This document shows positions 22,385 to 30,062 of a stretch of 45,163 nucleotides of DNA, in pieces. Made by a program: the position numbers and the translations under genes. The DNA lies in assembly GCF_003696215.1 (NCBI RefSeq), contig NZ_RFFG01000066.1:1-45163 (forward strand). Direction: 5' to 3'. Position 1 is the first letter of the stretch. Every line of letters starts with the position of its first letter. The stretch comes from Actinomadura harenae. GTDB lineage: Bacteria; Actinomycetota; Actinomycetes; Streptosporangiales; Streptosporangiaceae. The notes beneath the pieces are model-generated. The model did no database searches, had not been told where the DNA came from, and saw only the letters and a list, made by a program, of their open reading frames with translations.

Positions 22385-23293
22385 TTGCTGCTGCGGCAGG
22401 TTCTGGAACTGGTCGTCGCCCACGGCGCCCCTTCGTGGTCAGGCGTGTCGGCATCGATGTTGGAGGGGTTCGTGTACGGGCTTGAGGTGTTCAAGGGGGC
22501 CCTGCGCGGGGACGGCGCGAGTCTGGCGGTCTTGCGGCAGGACGCCGAGGTCGTCTGTGTCGCGGACGCGCTGGGGTCCGTGTTCCGGGTCGGGGCGACC
22601 GGCGACGGCGGCCAGGACGGGGTCGTGGCCGTCGTCGGCGCGTCGGGCGGCGGAAGCGTGACGACGATGGAGATACCGCGCGCGTTCCGGGTGCGGGAGA
22701 TCGCCGCCGACACGACGCACTTCACCCTCACCGACGCCGGGGGACGCACCGTGCGGGGCACGCCCGCGCAGTTCGGGATGTACGTTCGGCGCCTGGATCG
22801 CGAGTGCAATCCGCTCTACGAAGAGCAGCTCGCGGAGGCGTTTCTGGCGACTCCGTTGCTGCCCGATGCGAGCTGGGGCGAGGACCGGACACCGCCGCTG
22901 CATGACCTCCTGCTCGGCACGGTCGCCTTCGGCACCGGCTACGAGACGACGGTCGCGATCGGCGAACTCGACATCTGGGTGACGTTCGACGCCGCCGATG
23001 CCGAGAAGGTCGCAGAGTTGACTCCGCAGGCGAGAAGCCTGGTCCAGGGGTTCGCCGCCGTCGCGCGGGACGGCCTGGAGTTCCTCTGGAGGCAGGGCGC
23101 GGACGGCACCGAGAGCGCCGAGGAGAAGGCCCACTTCATGGACGCGCTCTCACCCGGCGCTCTCCAGATCTTCCGATCGGGCGACTTCGCGGTGCACTAC
23201 GAGGACGACGGCGAGTACTTCATGGAGGGCTACTGGCCCGCCGTGCAGTTCCGCGCCGACCGGACGCCCGTCTCCACCACCGTCGAAGCCTGA
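22385..23293 (+). CDS. DUF2262/DUF6985-like hypothetical protein
   Basis: Up to 302 aa from TTG 22385; an in-frame stop lies at 22373. The C-terminal half (LHDLLLGTVAFGTGYETTVAIGELDIWVTFDA..., AVHYEDDGEYFMEGYWPAVQF) resembles DUF2262/DUF6985-type domains: a repeated layout of beta strands, a helical region and an acidic strand before the end. The first 90 residues have coding-like third positions but no recognised domain. Starts at 22385, 22457 and 22667 all lack a convincing ribosome-binding site, so the 5' end is uncertain. Function unknown. Confidence 0.65.
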   Translation: MLLRQVLELVVAHGAPSWSGVSASMLEGFVYGLEVFKGALRGDGASLAVLRQDAEVVCVADALGSVFRVGATGDGGQDGVVAVVGASGGGSVTTMEIPRAFRVREIAADTTHFTLTDAGGRTVRGTPAQFGMYVRRLDRECNPLYEEQLAEAFLATPLLPDASWGEDRTPPLHDLLLGTVAFGTGYETTVAIGELDIWVTFDAADAEKVAELTPQARSLVQGFAAVARDGLEFLWRQGADGTESAEEKAHFMDALSPGALQIFRSGDFAVHYEDDGEYFMEGYWPAVQFRADRTPVSTTVEA

Positions 23294-23302
23294 CGGGCGG
23301 AC

Positions 23303-24403
23303 TCAGGACTTGCGGTACGTGGTGTTCTCCGTCGTGTTCGGGGTGTGGAAGATGGCGTCCAGGTCGTAGTCGACCGGCACCTCGAGCTGCTCGTACGTGC
23401 AGGACTCGGGGGTGCGGTCGGGACGCCAGCGGCGGAACTGGCCCATGTGCCGGAACCGGTCGCCCTCCATCGCCTGGTAGGCGACCTCGACGACCAGGTC
23501 CGGGCGGAGCGGGACCCACGACAGGTCCTTCTTGCCCGTCCAGCGGGAGACGGCGCCGGGCATGCGGTCGGTGGTCGCCTCGTCCTGCTCGGCCCAGCCG
23601 GCCCACGGGTGCTCCGACAGGTCGTCGAGGCGGTAGGGCTTGAGCTCGTCGACGAGCTCGGCGCGGCGCTTCATGGGGAACGAGCCGACGACGCCCACAT
23701 GCTGGAGGCGGCCCTCGTCGTTGTAGAGGCCGAGGAGCAGCGAACCGACGATCGGGCCGGACTTGTGCCAGCGGAACCCGGCGACGACGCAGTCGGCGGT
23801 GCGCTCGTGCTTCACCTTGAACAGGGCGCGCTTGTCCGGCTGGTAGGGGATGCCGCGCGGCTTGGCGATCACGCCGTCCAGGCCCGCGCCCTCGAACTCG
23901 GTGAACCAGCGGTTCGCGACCGCGCTCGACTCGGTCGCGGGCGTCACGTGGATCGGCGGCGCCGACTCCGCGAGCGCGTCGAGGAGACGGCCGCGGCGCT
24001 CGCCCAGCGGGACGTCCATCAGCGACTCGTCGCCGAGCGCCAGCAGGTCGAACGCCACGAACGACGCCGGCGTCTCCTCCGAGAGGAGCTTGATGCGCGA
24101 CGCGGCCGGGTGGATGCGCTGCTGCAGCCGGTCGAAGTCGAGCCGGGTGCCGCTGCGCAGGACGATCTCGCCGTCCACGACGCAGCGCTCCGGGAGCTCC
24201 CGCTTCACGGCCTCGACCAGCTCGGGGAAGTACCTGGTCAGCGGCTTCTCACCGCGACTGGACAGCTCCACCTGGTCGCCGTCGCGGAAGATGATGCAGC
24301 GGAACCCGTCCCACTTCGGCTCGTACAGCAGGTCGCCCTCGGGCATGGTCTTGACCGCCTTGGCCAGCATCGGCGGCAGCGGCGGGCTGATCGGCAGGTC
24401 CAT
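23303..24403 (-). CDS. ligC: ATP-dependent DNA ligase (LigC type)
   Basis: 366 aa from ATG 24403 (in-frame ATGs at 24415 and 24412 are possible). The nucleotidyltransferase domain carries the adenylated Lys30 in YEPKWDGFR and further ligase motifs SRGEKPLTRYF, VVDGEIV, FVAFDLLAL, LDGVIAKP and FKVKH. An OB-fold domain follows (ADCVVAGFRWHKSGPIVGSLLLGLY...). There is no polymerase or nuclease domain, so it is a stand-alone LigC/LigB-like enzyme that seals nicks in DNA repair. No ku or ligD gene lies nearby. It is divergent from the reductase gene. Confidence 0.93.
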   Translation of the reverse strand: MDLPISPPLPPMLAKAVKTMPEGDLLYEPKWDGFRCIIFRDGDQVELSSRGEKPLTRYFPELVEAVKRELPERCVVDGEIVLRSGTRLDFDRLQQRIHPAASRIKLLSEETPASFVAFDLLALGDESLMDVPLGERRGRLLDALAESAPPIHVTPATESSAVANRWFTEFEGAGLDGVIAKPRGIPYQPDKRALFKVKHERTADCVVAGFRWHKSGPIVGSLLLGLYNDEGRLQHVGVVGSFPMKRRAELVDELKPYRLDDLSEHPWAGWAEQDEATTDRMPGAVSRWTGKKDLSWVPLRPDLVVEVAYQAMEGDRFRHMGQFRRWRPDRTPESCTYEQLEVPVDYDLDAIFHTPNTTENTTYRKS

Positions 24404-24455
24404 GGCCACCATCATGGCCCCCGCCGCCGACAGAATGCGGCGCCGGGGCGGCCGC

Positions 24456-24468
24456 TAAGGTGCTCGGC
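24456..24468 (+). promoter_or_regulatory. -10 element of leaderless reductase mRNA
   Basis: TAAGGT (24456-24461) ends eight bases before ATG 24469, predicting a start on or one base before the codon. Confidence 0.5.
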
Positions 24469-25158
24469 ATGCGCAGACTTCTGCCCGAACCCGCAGGTCA
24501 GATCGACCCTTATGACGCGTACGCGGATGTTCCGCCGGTGCGTGTCGGGATGGTTCTGAGCGCGGACGGCTCGGTCACCGACCCCGAAGGCTGGACGGAC
24601 GGCCTCGGCGGCGACGCCGACTTCCGCGTGTTCCGGACGCTGCGGGCGCTCACCGACGCGATCCTCGTGGGCGCCGCGACCGTCCGCACCGGCCGTCTCG
24701 GGCCCGCCCGCCTCCGTCCCGACCTGCGGGAGCGCCGCGGTGGGCCGCCCGCCCCGGTCGTCGTGGCCAGCCGCTCCCTCGACCTGCCCTGGGACCTGCC
24801 GCTGTTCACCGCCGCCGAGACCCCGACGATCGTGGTCACGCCGTCCGAGGGGGACGTGCCGCCGGAGATCCGCGTCGTCCGGGCGCCCGACCTGCGGAGC
24901 GCCGTCGAGGAGCTGCGCGACGGCCTCGGCCTGCGCCGTGTGCTCTGCGAGGGCGGCCCCGGGCTCACCACCGCGCTCCTCCGCGAGAACCTCGTGGACG
25001 AGATGTGCCTCAACGTCGCGCCGACGCTGCTCGGGTCCCGCTTCCACACCCGCCTGCTGACCGGCCTGGACGCGCCCGTCGATCTCGACCTGGCCTCCGT
25101 CCACGAGGACGAGGGCGTCCTGTTCCTCCGCTATCGCGTGGGCTATCCCGTCCGCTGA
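24469..25158 (+). CDS. pyrimidine reductase-family (RibD C-terminal domain) protein
   Basis: 229 aa. RibD-C/dihydrofolate-reductase-like fold: VRVGMVLSADGSVTDPEGWTDGLGGDADFRVFRTLRALTDAILVGAATVRTGR (substrate and NADPH region), ...VLCEGGPGLTTALLRENLVDEMCLNVAPTLLG. The EGGP motif is the characteristic nucleotide-binding turn. Stand-alone members are widespread in actinomycetes; some are riboflavin reductases, others of unknown substrate. There is no deaminase domain. Apparently leaderless. Confidence 0.9.
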   Translation: MRRLLPEPAGQIDPYDAYADVPPVRVGMVLSADGSVTDPEGWTDGLGGDADFRVFRTLRALTDAILVGAATVRTGRLGPARLRPDLRERRGGPPAPVVVASRSLDLPWDLPLFTAAETPTIVVTPSEGDVPPEIRVVRAPDLRSAVEELRDGLGLRRVLCEGGPGLTTALLRENLVDEMCLNVAPTLLGSRFHTRLLTGLDAPVDLDLASVHEDEGVLFLRYRVGYPVR

Positions 25159-25258
25159 TCACAGGCCGTACCGCAATCTTCACGAAACAGTCATGGACGG
25201 GTGGGGAACGCGCGACACTCGAGGCAGGGGGTGGAACGAACCACGGAGGGGAGCCGGG

Positions 25259-25675
25259 GTGGAGTTCGCCGCACTCGGGTCATGGGTCCTGGCCGCGCTC
25301 GCGGGCGCGTACCTGCTGGTGCGCTGGCTGGCGGCGGGTGGGCTGCGCGGTCAGCCCGCCAAGGTGACGCGCTTCCCCGCGGCCGTCGTGGTCGGGCATC
25401 CGGTGTCCGCGCTCACCGGCCTCTGCGCGTGGATCCTCTTCTGCGTCACCGGACGGCCCGCGTTCGCCTGGCTGGCCTTCGTGGTCCTGGTCGCCGCCGC
25501 GTGCCAGGGGCTGCTGCTGTTCACCCGCTGGCTCGTCGGCGCCGACGGCGGCGGACGCCACGCCCGGGGCGCCGACCAGCCCTTTCCCGCCGCGGCCGTC
25601 ACGCTGCACGGCCTGGTCGCCGTCACCACCTTCGTCCTCGTCCTGCTCACCGCCCTCGCCGCGACCGACCACTGA
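25259..25675 (+). CDS. small four-helix membrane protein
   Basis: 138 aa; GTG with GGAGGGGAG six bases upstream. Four hydrophobic segments: EFAALGSWVLAALAGAYLLV, FPAAVVVGHPVSALTGLCAWI, FAWLAFVVLVAAACQGLLLF and AVTLHGLVAVTTFVLVLLTAL. No conserved motif known to me. His in segments 2 and 4 are spaced so that haem or metal binding is possible, but this is speculation. It follows the reductase gene by 100 bp and may be separately transcribed. Confidence 0.75.
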   Translation: MEFAALGSWVLAALAGAYLLVRWLAAGGLRGQPAKVTRFPAAVVVGHPVSALTGLCAWILFCVTGRPAFAWLAFVVLVAAACQGLLLFTRWLVGADGGGRHARGADQPFPAAAVTLHGLVAVTTFVLVLLTALAATDH

Positions 25676-25696
25676 CCCTGGCGGGTGCGGCGGCGG

Positions 25697-27811
25697 TCAG
25701 GCGCGGCGCAGGACGGTGAGGGAGTGCTCGACGATCTCGACCCCGTCGCGCGCCTTCACCCGGGGACGTTCGCCGACCGTGCCGGGCGCGGCCGTGTCGA
25801 GCGCGACCTCCCAGCGCTCGCCGTACTCGGGCCCGGGGACGGTGAAGTCGACCGCGGCCGAGCCCGCGTTGACCAGCAGCAGGAACGAGTCGTCCCGGAC
25901 GCGGCGTCCGCGCGCGTCCGGCTCGGTGATCGCCGCGCCGTTCAGGTAGACGCCGAGGGACTTGGCGAACCCGGCGTGCCAGTCGCCGTCGGTCATCGGC
26001 TCGCCGGACGGCGTGAGCCACGCGATGTCGGCGTCGTGGCCGTCCGAGCCCGCGCGGGCCCCCCGGAAGAACCGCCGCCGCCGGAACACCGGGTGCCGGA
26101 GGCGGAGCCGCGCCAGGTTCCGGACGAACTCCAGCTCGTCCCCGGCGTCCTCCGCCGCGTCCCAGTCGATCCAGGTCAGCTCGTTGTCCTGGCAGTACGC
26201 GTTGTTGTCGCCCCGCTGCGTCCGGCCGAGCTCGTCGCCGTGCGACAGCATCGGCACCCCCTGCGACAGGAACAGCGTCGCGAGCAGGTTGCGCCGCTGC
26301 CGCGCCCGCAGGGCGTTCACCGCCGGATCGTCGGTCGGGCCCTCGGCGCCGCAGTTCCAGGAGCGGTTGTCGTCGGTGCCGTCCCGGCCGTCCTCGCCGT
26401 TCGGCTCGTTGCGCTTGCGCTCGTAGGCGACGAGGTCGGCGAGCGTGAACCCGTCGTGGCAGGTCACGAAGTTGACCGACGCGAACGGCCGCCGCGCGCC
26501 GTGCTCGTACAGGTCGGACGACCCGGTCAGCCGCGACGCGAACTCCGGCAGCGTCGCGAACGACCCGCGCCAGAAGTCCCGCACCGTGTCGCGGTACTTG
26601 CCGTTCCACTCGCTCCACAGCGGCGGGAAGTTCCCGACCTGGTAGCCGCCCTCGCCGACGTCCCAGGGCTCCGCGATCAGCTTCACCTGCGACACCACCG
26701 GATCCTGCTGGACGAGGTCGAAGAACGCCGCCAGCCGGTCCACGTCGTGCAGCTCCCGCGCCAGCGCGCTCGCCAGATCGAACCGGAACCCGTCCACGTG
26801 CATTTCGAGAATCCAGTAGCGCAGCGAATCCATGATGAGCTGCAAGGCGTGCGGACTCCGCACGTTCAGCGAATTCCCACAGCCCGTGTAATCGAGGTGA
26901 TAGCGCCGGTCGTCGTCCCGCAGCCTGTAGTAGGACGAGTTGTCGATCCCGCGGAACGACAGCGTCGGCCCCAGGTGGTCGCCTTCCGCCGTGTGGTTGT
27001 AGACGACGTCGAGAATGACCTCGATGCCCGCCCGGTGCAGCGTCCGCACCATCGCCTTGAACTCGAGGACCTGCTCACCGCACTGCCCGGACGCCGAATA
27101 CGCGTTGTGCGGCGCGAGGAACCCGATCGTGTTGTACCCCCAGTAATTGGTCAGCCCCCGCGCCACCGTCGCGTGCTCCGGCGCGAACTGGTGCACCGGC
27201 ATCAGCTCGACCGCCGTCACGCCGAGCCCGGTCAGATGGTCGACGACCACCGGATGCGCCAGCCCCGCGTACGTCCCGCGCTGCTCCTCCGGGACCCCCG
27301 GGTGCCGCATCGTCAGGCCCCGCACGTGCGCCTCGTACACGACCGTCCGGTGGTACGGCGTCCGGGGCGGCCGGTCGTCCGCCCAGTCGAAGAACGGATT
27401 GATGACCACGTTCTTCGGCATGTACGGCGCCGAGTCGGCGGTGTTCAGCTTGTCCGGGTGCCCGAACCGGTACGAGAACAGCGCCTCATGCCAGCGCACC
27501 CCGCCCACGACGGCCTTCCCGTACGGGTCGAGCAGCAGCTTCGACGGGTTGCACCGGTGCCCCGCCTCCGGCGTGTACGGCCCGTCCACCCGGTACCCGT
27601 ACCGCTGCCCCGGCCCCACGCCCGGCAGGTACCCGTGCCACACGAACCCGTCCACCTCGGGCAGGACGATCCGCTCCTCCCGCCCGTCCGCTCCGAACAG
27701 GCAGACCTCCACCCGCCGCGCCACCTCGGAGAACAACGCGAACCCGGTCCCCGACCCGTCCCACGTGGCCCCCAGCGGATAAGCCTCTCCCGGCCAGACC
27801 TCCCGCCCCAC
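25697..27811 (-). CDS. glgX: glycogen debranching enzyme GlgX
   Basis: 704 aa; GTG start with GAGGAG upstream. Hydrolyses alpha-1,6 branch points of phosphorylase-limited glycogen. An N-terminal CBM48-like domain (residues 8-100) is followed by the GH13 barrel: VELMPVHQF, DVVYNHT (269-275), GFRFDLAS with nucleophile Asp345, AEPWD with acid Glu381, and FVTCHDGFT. The typical isoamylase insertion DNRSWNCGAEGPTDDP and VPMLSHGDELGRTQRGDNNAYCQDN complete the GlgX signature. Length and motif order are normal. No other glycogen gene is adjacent. Confidence 0.95.
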   Translation of the reverse strand: MGREVWPGEAYPLGATWDGSGTGFALFSEVARRVEVCLFGADGREERIVLPEVDGFVWHGYLPGVGPGQRYGYRVDGPYTPEAGHRCNPSKLLLDPYGKAVVGGVRWHEALFSYRFGHPDKLNTADSAPYMPKNVVINPFFDWADDRPPRTPYHRTVVYEAHVRGLTMRHPGVPEEQRGTYAGLAHPVVVDHLTGLGVTAVELMPVHQFAPEHATVARGLTNYWGYNTIGFLAPHNAYSASGQCGEQVLEFKAMVRTLHRAGIEVILDVVYNHTAEGDHLGPTLSFRGIDNSSYYRLRDDDRRYHLDYTGCGNSLNVRSPHALQLIMDSLRYWILEMHVDGFRFDLASALARELHDVDRLAAFFDLVQQDPVVSQVKLIAEPWDVGEGGYQVGNFPPLWSEWNGKYRDTVRDFWRGSFATLPEFASRLTGSSDLYEHGARRPFASVNFVTCHDGFTLADLVAYERKRNEPNGEDGRDGTDDNRSWNCGAEGPTDDPAVNALRARQRRNLLATLFLSQGVPMLSHGDELGRTQRGDNNAYCQDNELTWIDWDAAEDAGDELEFVRNLARLRLRHPVFRRRRFFRGARAGSDGHDADIAWLTPSGEPMTDGDWHAGFAKSLGVYLNGAAITEPDARGRRVRDDSFLLLVNAGSAAVDFTVPGPEYGERWEVALDTAAPGTVGERPRVKARDGVEIVEHSLTVLRRA

Positions 27812-27899
27812 CGTCCCACTCCTCGACCCCGAATCGCCCTAACCCGACGCTCCACACCTACCCAACAAAAGGCCAGGTTGTACGGCAAAGGCTGATTGC

Positions 27900-27930
27900 G
27901 GCTGATCCCGCTCTCCGAGTGGGATCAGCC
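27900..27930 (-). terminator. hairpin overlapping the stop of the Abi-like gene
   Basis: GGCTGATCCC (27900-27909) pairs with GGGATCAGCC (27921-27930), loop 11 nt. The stop codon at 27925-27927 lies inside the 3' arm. It probably terminates the Abi-like transcript. Confidence 0.65.
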
Positions 27931-28587
27931 GGGCAGGATCAGCCGGGGTCGCTGGGCGAGGACCTCGGGAACGCGGTCGAAGGTGCGGGCCTGCGTGACC
28001 AGCTCGGCGTCGATGCACCCGAGCAGCCAGTAGAGGGTCGCGTGGCGCTTCTCCAGCGGACGGTCGTGGATCGGCTCGTAGTGCATGATCCGATTGCGGA
28101 ACAGCACCATGCTCAGGAAGGGCTTGTGCAGGTTGCGGCGCGGCCCGTGGTAGCCGGGGAAGGCGCGGTGCAGCACCGGCACCCAGAACCCCCGGTCGGA
28201 CGCCCTGCTCAGCAACTCCACCCAGAAGCCGAAGGTCAGCTCGGCGACCACGTCGTCGCAGGTGACGGGCCGATCATGGTCACGGACCACCTTGCGGCGA
28301 GCCTTGCGCCTGGCGTCGTCGACCTTGAGACGCGACTCCGGGAGGAGCGGAGCCACCCGCCACCAGTCGTCGCATCCGTGATGCTCGCGGAGCCGGTCGT
28401 TGAGCGAGTTGCGGAGCGAGACCTCCAGCCAGTGCAGCGGGCCGTAGAAGGCCGCGGAGACCTCCACGTTCCACGTGTACAGCCCCAGCACGGCGTCGGT
28501 CTGTGCGCTCGTCGCGAGGAGGTAGGGGTTGAGGCGGGAGCGGGACAGGGCTCGGCGGAGCCAGTCGGGCGGAGGGGTCGAGTTCAT
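27925..28587 (-). CDS. Abi-family (AbiD/AbiF-like) HEPN protein
   Basis: 220 aa; the ATG at 28587 is chosen for the GGAG seven bases upstream, although the frame is open to ATG 28668. The family pattern is clear: LHWLEVSLRNSLNDRL (52-67), ELTFGFWVELLS (116-127) and FRNRIMHYEPI (163-173). RNRIMH (164-169) is the R-x4-H motif of HEPN ribonucleases with the usual Asn after Arg. Abi_2 proteins are implicated in abortive infection of phage-attacked cells, and HEPN domains usually cut RNA. Activity here is inferred. Directly divergent is a structured, terminated transcript; conserved structured RNAs (the abiF motif) have been described next to this gene family. Confidence 0.85.
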   Translation of the reverse strand: MNSTPPPDWLRRALSRSRLNPYLLATSAQTDAVLGLYTWNVEVSAAFYGPLHWLEVSLRNSLNDRLREHHGCDDWWRVAPLLPESRLKVDDARRKARRKVVRDHDRPVTCDDVVAELTFGFWVELLSRASDRGFWVPVLHRAFPGYHGPRRNLHKPFLSMVLFRNRIMHYEPIHDRPLEKRHATLYWLLGCIDAELVTQARTFDRVPEVLAQRPRLILPG

Positions 28588-28627
28588 GGGGCACTCCGGG
28601 GGGAAGCCGTCAGGGACGGCGCTTCGG

Positions 28628-28642
28628 TGGTAGTCTTCCTCT
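28628..28642 (+). promoter_or_regulatory. extended -10 promoter of the small RNA
   Basis: TG at 28628-28629, one base, then TAGTCT (28631-28636) form an extended -10. The start is predicted at 28643. No clear -35 is seen, which is tolerated with extended -10 elements. Confidence 0.5.
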
Positions 28643-28735
28643 TGGAAGCCCCGGGTCCGCCTCTGCATCGCATGCCGCCCGGGGCACAGTTCTTTCCACG
28701 GTGAGATCGCTTTGCGGTCTCACCGTTTTCTTTTT
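28643..28735 (+). ncRNA. candidate structured small RNA divergent from the Abi-like gene
   Basis: A predicted transcript of about 93 nt starting at the base the -10 dictates. TGGAA (28643-28647) pairs with TTCCA (28694-28698). Directly inside, GCCCCGGG (28648-28655) pairs with CCCGGGGC (28678-28685), leaving an 8-nt bulge on the 3' side. The loop holds a small GCAT-CGC-ATGC hairpin (28665-28675). A 12-bp terminator hairpin and T-tract close it. No coding frame with a start and ribosome-binding site fits. It lies head-to-head with the Abi-like gene, the layout expected for an associated RNA. Identity with the described abiF RNA class is not shown. Confidence 0.6.
28699..28735 (+). terminator. 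intrinsic terminator of the small RNA
   Basis: CGGTGAGATCGC (28699-28710), loop TTT, GCGGTCTCACCG (28714-28725) with one G-U pair, followed by TTTTCTTTTT (28726-28735). It is the only hairpin in the window with a real T-tract. It reads on the plus strand, where there is no protein gene to terminate. Confidence 0.9.
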
Positions 28736-28796
28736 GCGCTGGGAAAACCCTACAGTCGCCGAAGATGTGCTGGCGAAAGGACAAATCCCCGTCTAA

Positions 28797-29303
28797 TTAC
28801 TCAAAAGGGAGTTGCCAGACGGTTTCGTCGCCGGAGGTTCTTTCGGTGGGGCGCATGCCGAGTTTTCTGGCGACGGACTCGGACGGGGCGTTGGCCGGGT
28901 GGACGGCGGCGACGATCGTCCGGACGTTGTGGGCGTGGAGCCAGTCGACGAGGGCCTGGGCGGCCTCGGTGGCGAAGCCGAAGCCCTGGTACGGCATGCC
29001 GACGACCCACGCGATCCAGGTCTCGGCGGGGGTGACGGTGGCCTGGACGGTTCCGACGGGACGGCCGTCGCGGGTGCGGCGGACGATCCAGTTGAGCCAT
29101 CCCTCCTGGTGGAAGGGGGCCGGGCCCTCGGCGAGGCGGGCGTAGCGGGCGCGCAGTTCGGGGAGGGAGAGGGGCTCGCCGCCGAGGTGGGTGTGCAGGC
29201 GCGGGTCGTCCAGGACCTCGGCCATCTCGTCCGCGTGGTGGACGGTCAGGGGCTCCAGGACGAGGCGCTGGGTGCGGAGGGGTTCCGCCAGGGGACCGAA
29301 CAC
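28797..29303 (-). CDS. GNAT family N-acetyltransferase
   Basis: 168 aa, GTG start. RimJ/RimL-like pattern: TQRLVLEPLTVHHADEMAEVLDDPRLHTHLGG at the N-terminus, then VGTVQATVTP, AWVVGMPYQGFGFATEAAQALVDWLHAHNVRTIVAAVHPANAPSESVARKLGM (acetyl-CoA pyrophosphate loop and the N-x-x-S helix). Substrate unknown. A TAAGCT -10 on the minus strand (29316-29311) ends eight bases before the GTG and there is no ribosome-binding site, so the mRNA is probably leaderless. Confidence 0.9.
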   Translation of the reverse strand: MFGPLAEPLRTQRLVLEPLTVHHADEMAEVLDDPRLHTHLGGEPLSLPELRARYARLAEGPAPFHQEGWLNWIVRRTRDGRPVGTVQATVTPAETWIAWVVGMPYQGFGFATEAAQALVDWLHAHNVRTIVAAVHPANAPSESVARKLGMRPTERTSGDETVWQLPFE

Positions 29304-29355
29304 GCGGACGAGCTTAGGGGGTCACCGGGCGTCGCCGGCGCAGCCTCGCCCGGGG

Positions 29356-29916
29356 TCAGGGCGCGGGGCGCAGGCGCCGGGACCAGACGCCCCCGGGGTG
29401 CTCGCGCGGGGGGAGCCAGAGCCAGGGCTGCGTGCGGCGGAAGTCGAGGGTGGTGCCGGGCTGCCAGGGGAACAGGTCGGCGCCGTCCGGCCAGACGACC
29501 TGGAGGTAGGGGAGGGGAGGGCGGCGGTAGAAGGACACGGCGCCCGGAAACGCCGCGTTGTACCAGGTGGGCTCGACGGCGCGGAAGGACGCGGGGTGGC
29601 CGCGCGCGGCGTCCGGGGCGACCTCGCCGTCCTCGGCCGGGCCTCCCTCGGCGGCGCGGCGGCCGAGGGTGTTGAGGGTCTCCTCCATCTCGTACACGTC
29701 GCCGCCGAACATGGCGAGCTCCGGGGCGCGGAAGCTGTGCCAGAGGCCGATGCTGTAGACCCAGCCGGGCGTCGGGTCCTCGGGCTGGACGAGGACGACG
29801 CTGAAGCCGTACTGGGAGATGTGCACGATCGTGCGGAGGTTGAAGGTGTCCAGGCGGTCGCGGTCACCGTAGTCGTGGTCCAGTACGCAGTGGCACTCAG
29901 AACGGCCGTCGGACAT
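29356..29916 (-). CDS. DUF4262 protein
   Basis: 186 aa. The motif run RTIVHISQYGFSVVLVQPEDPTPGWVYSIGLWHSFRAPELAMFG, then WYNAAFPGAVSFYRRPPLPYLQVVWPDGADLFPWQPG...QPWLWLPPREHPGGVW, is the DUF4262 pattern, whose function is unknown. Unusually Cys/His-rich at the start (CHCVLDHDYGD). TAAGCT on the minus strand (29928-29923) ends exactly seven bases before the A of the ATG, so the transcript should begin on the start codon. Confidence 0.88.
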   Translation of the reverse strand: MSDGRSECHCVLDHDYGDRDRLDTFNLRTIVHISQYGFSVVLVQPEDPTPGWVYSIGLWHSFRAPELAMFGGDVYEMEETLNTLGRRAAEGGPAEDGEVAPDAARGHPASFRAVEPTWYNAAFPGAVSFYRRPPLPYLQVVWPDGADLFPWQPGTTLDFRRTQPWLWLPPREHPGGVWSRRLRPAP

Positions 29917-30062
29917 GTCGCAAGCTTACGATCATTTCCGGGCGGTGGTCGTGCGTGCGCGGTCGGTTTCGGTGGAATGGGGCCGGACCTCGCGTCCATG
30001 GCTTTATTGATCTTGCCGTGGTTCACTGGCCGGGGACGGGGCCGTTTGTTGGAGTCCGAGCC

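Noticed and set aside
25180..25258. ECF or Pho-type box upstream of the small membrane protein
   Set aside because: GGGGAAC and TTCACG fragments are present, but spacing and second half-sites do not fit known consensus elements.
28588..28668. 27-residue N-terminal extension of the Abi-like gene
   Set aside because: ATG 28587 has a ribosome-binding site and matches the family start; the extension runs antisense through the small RNA.
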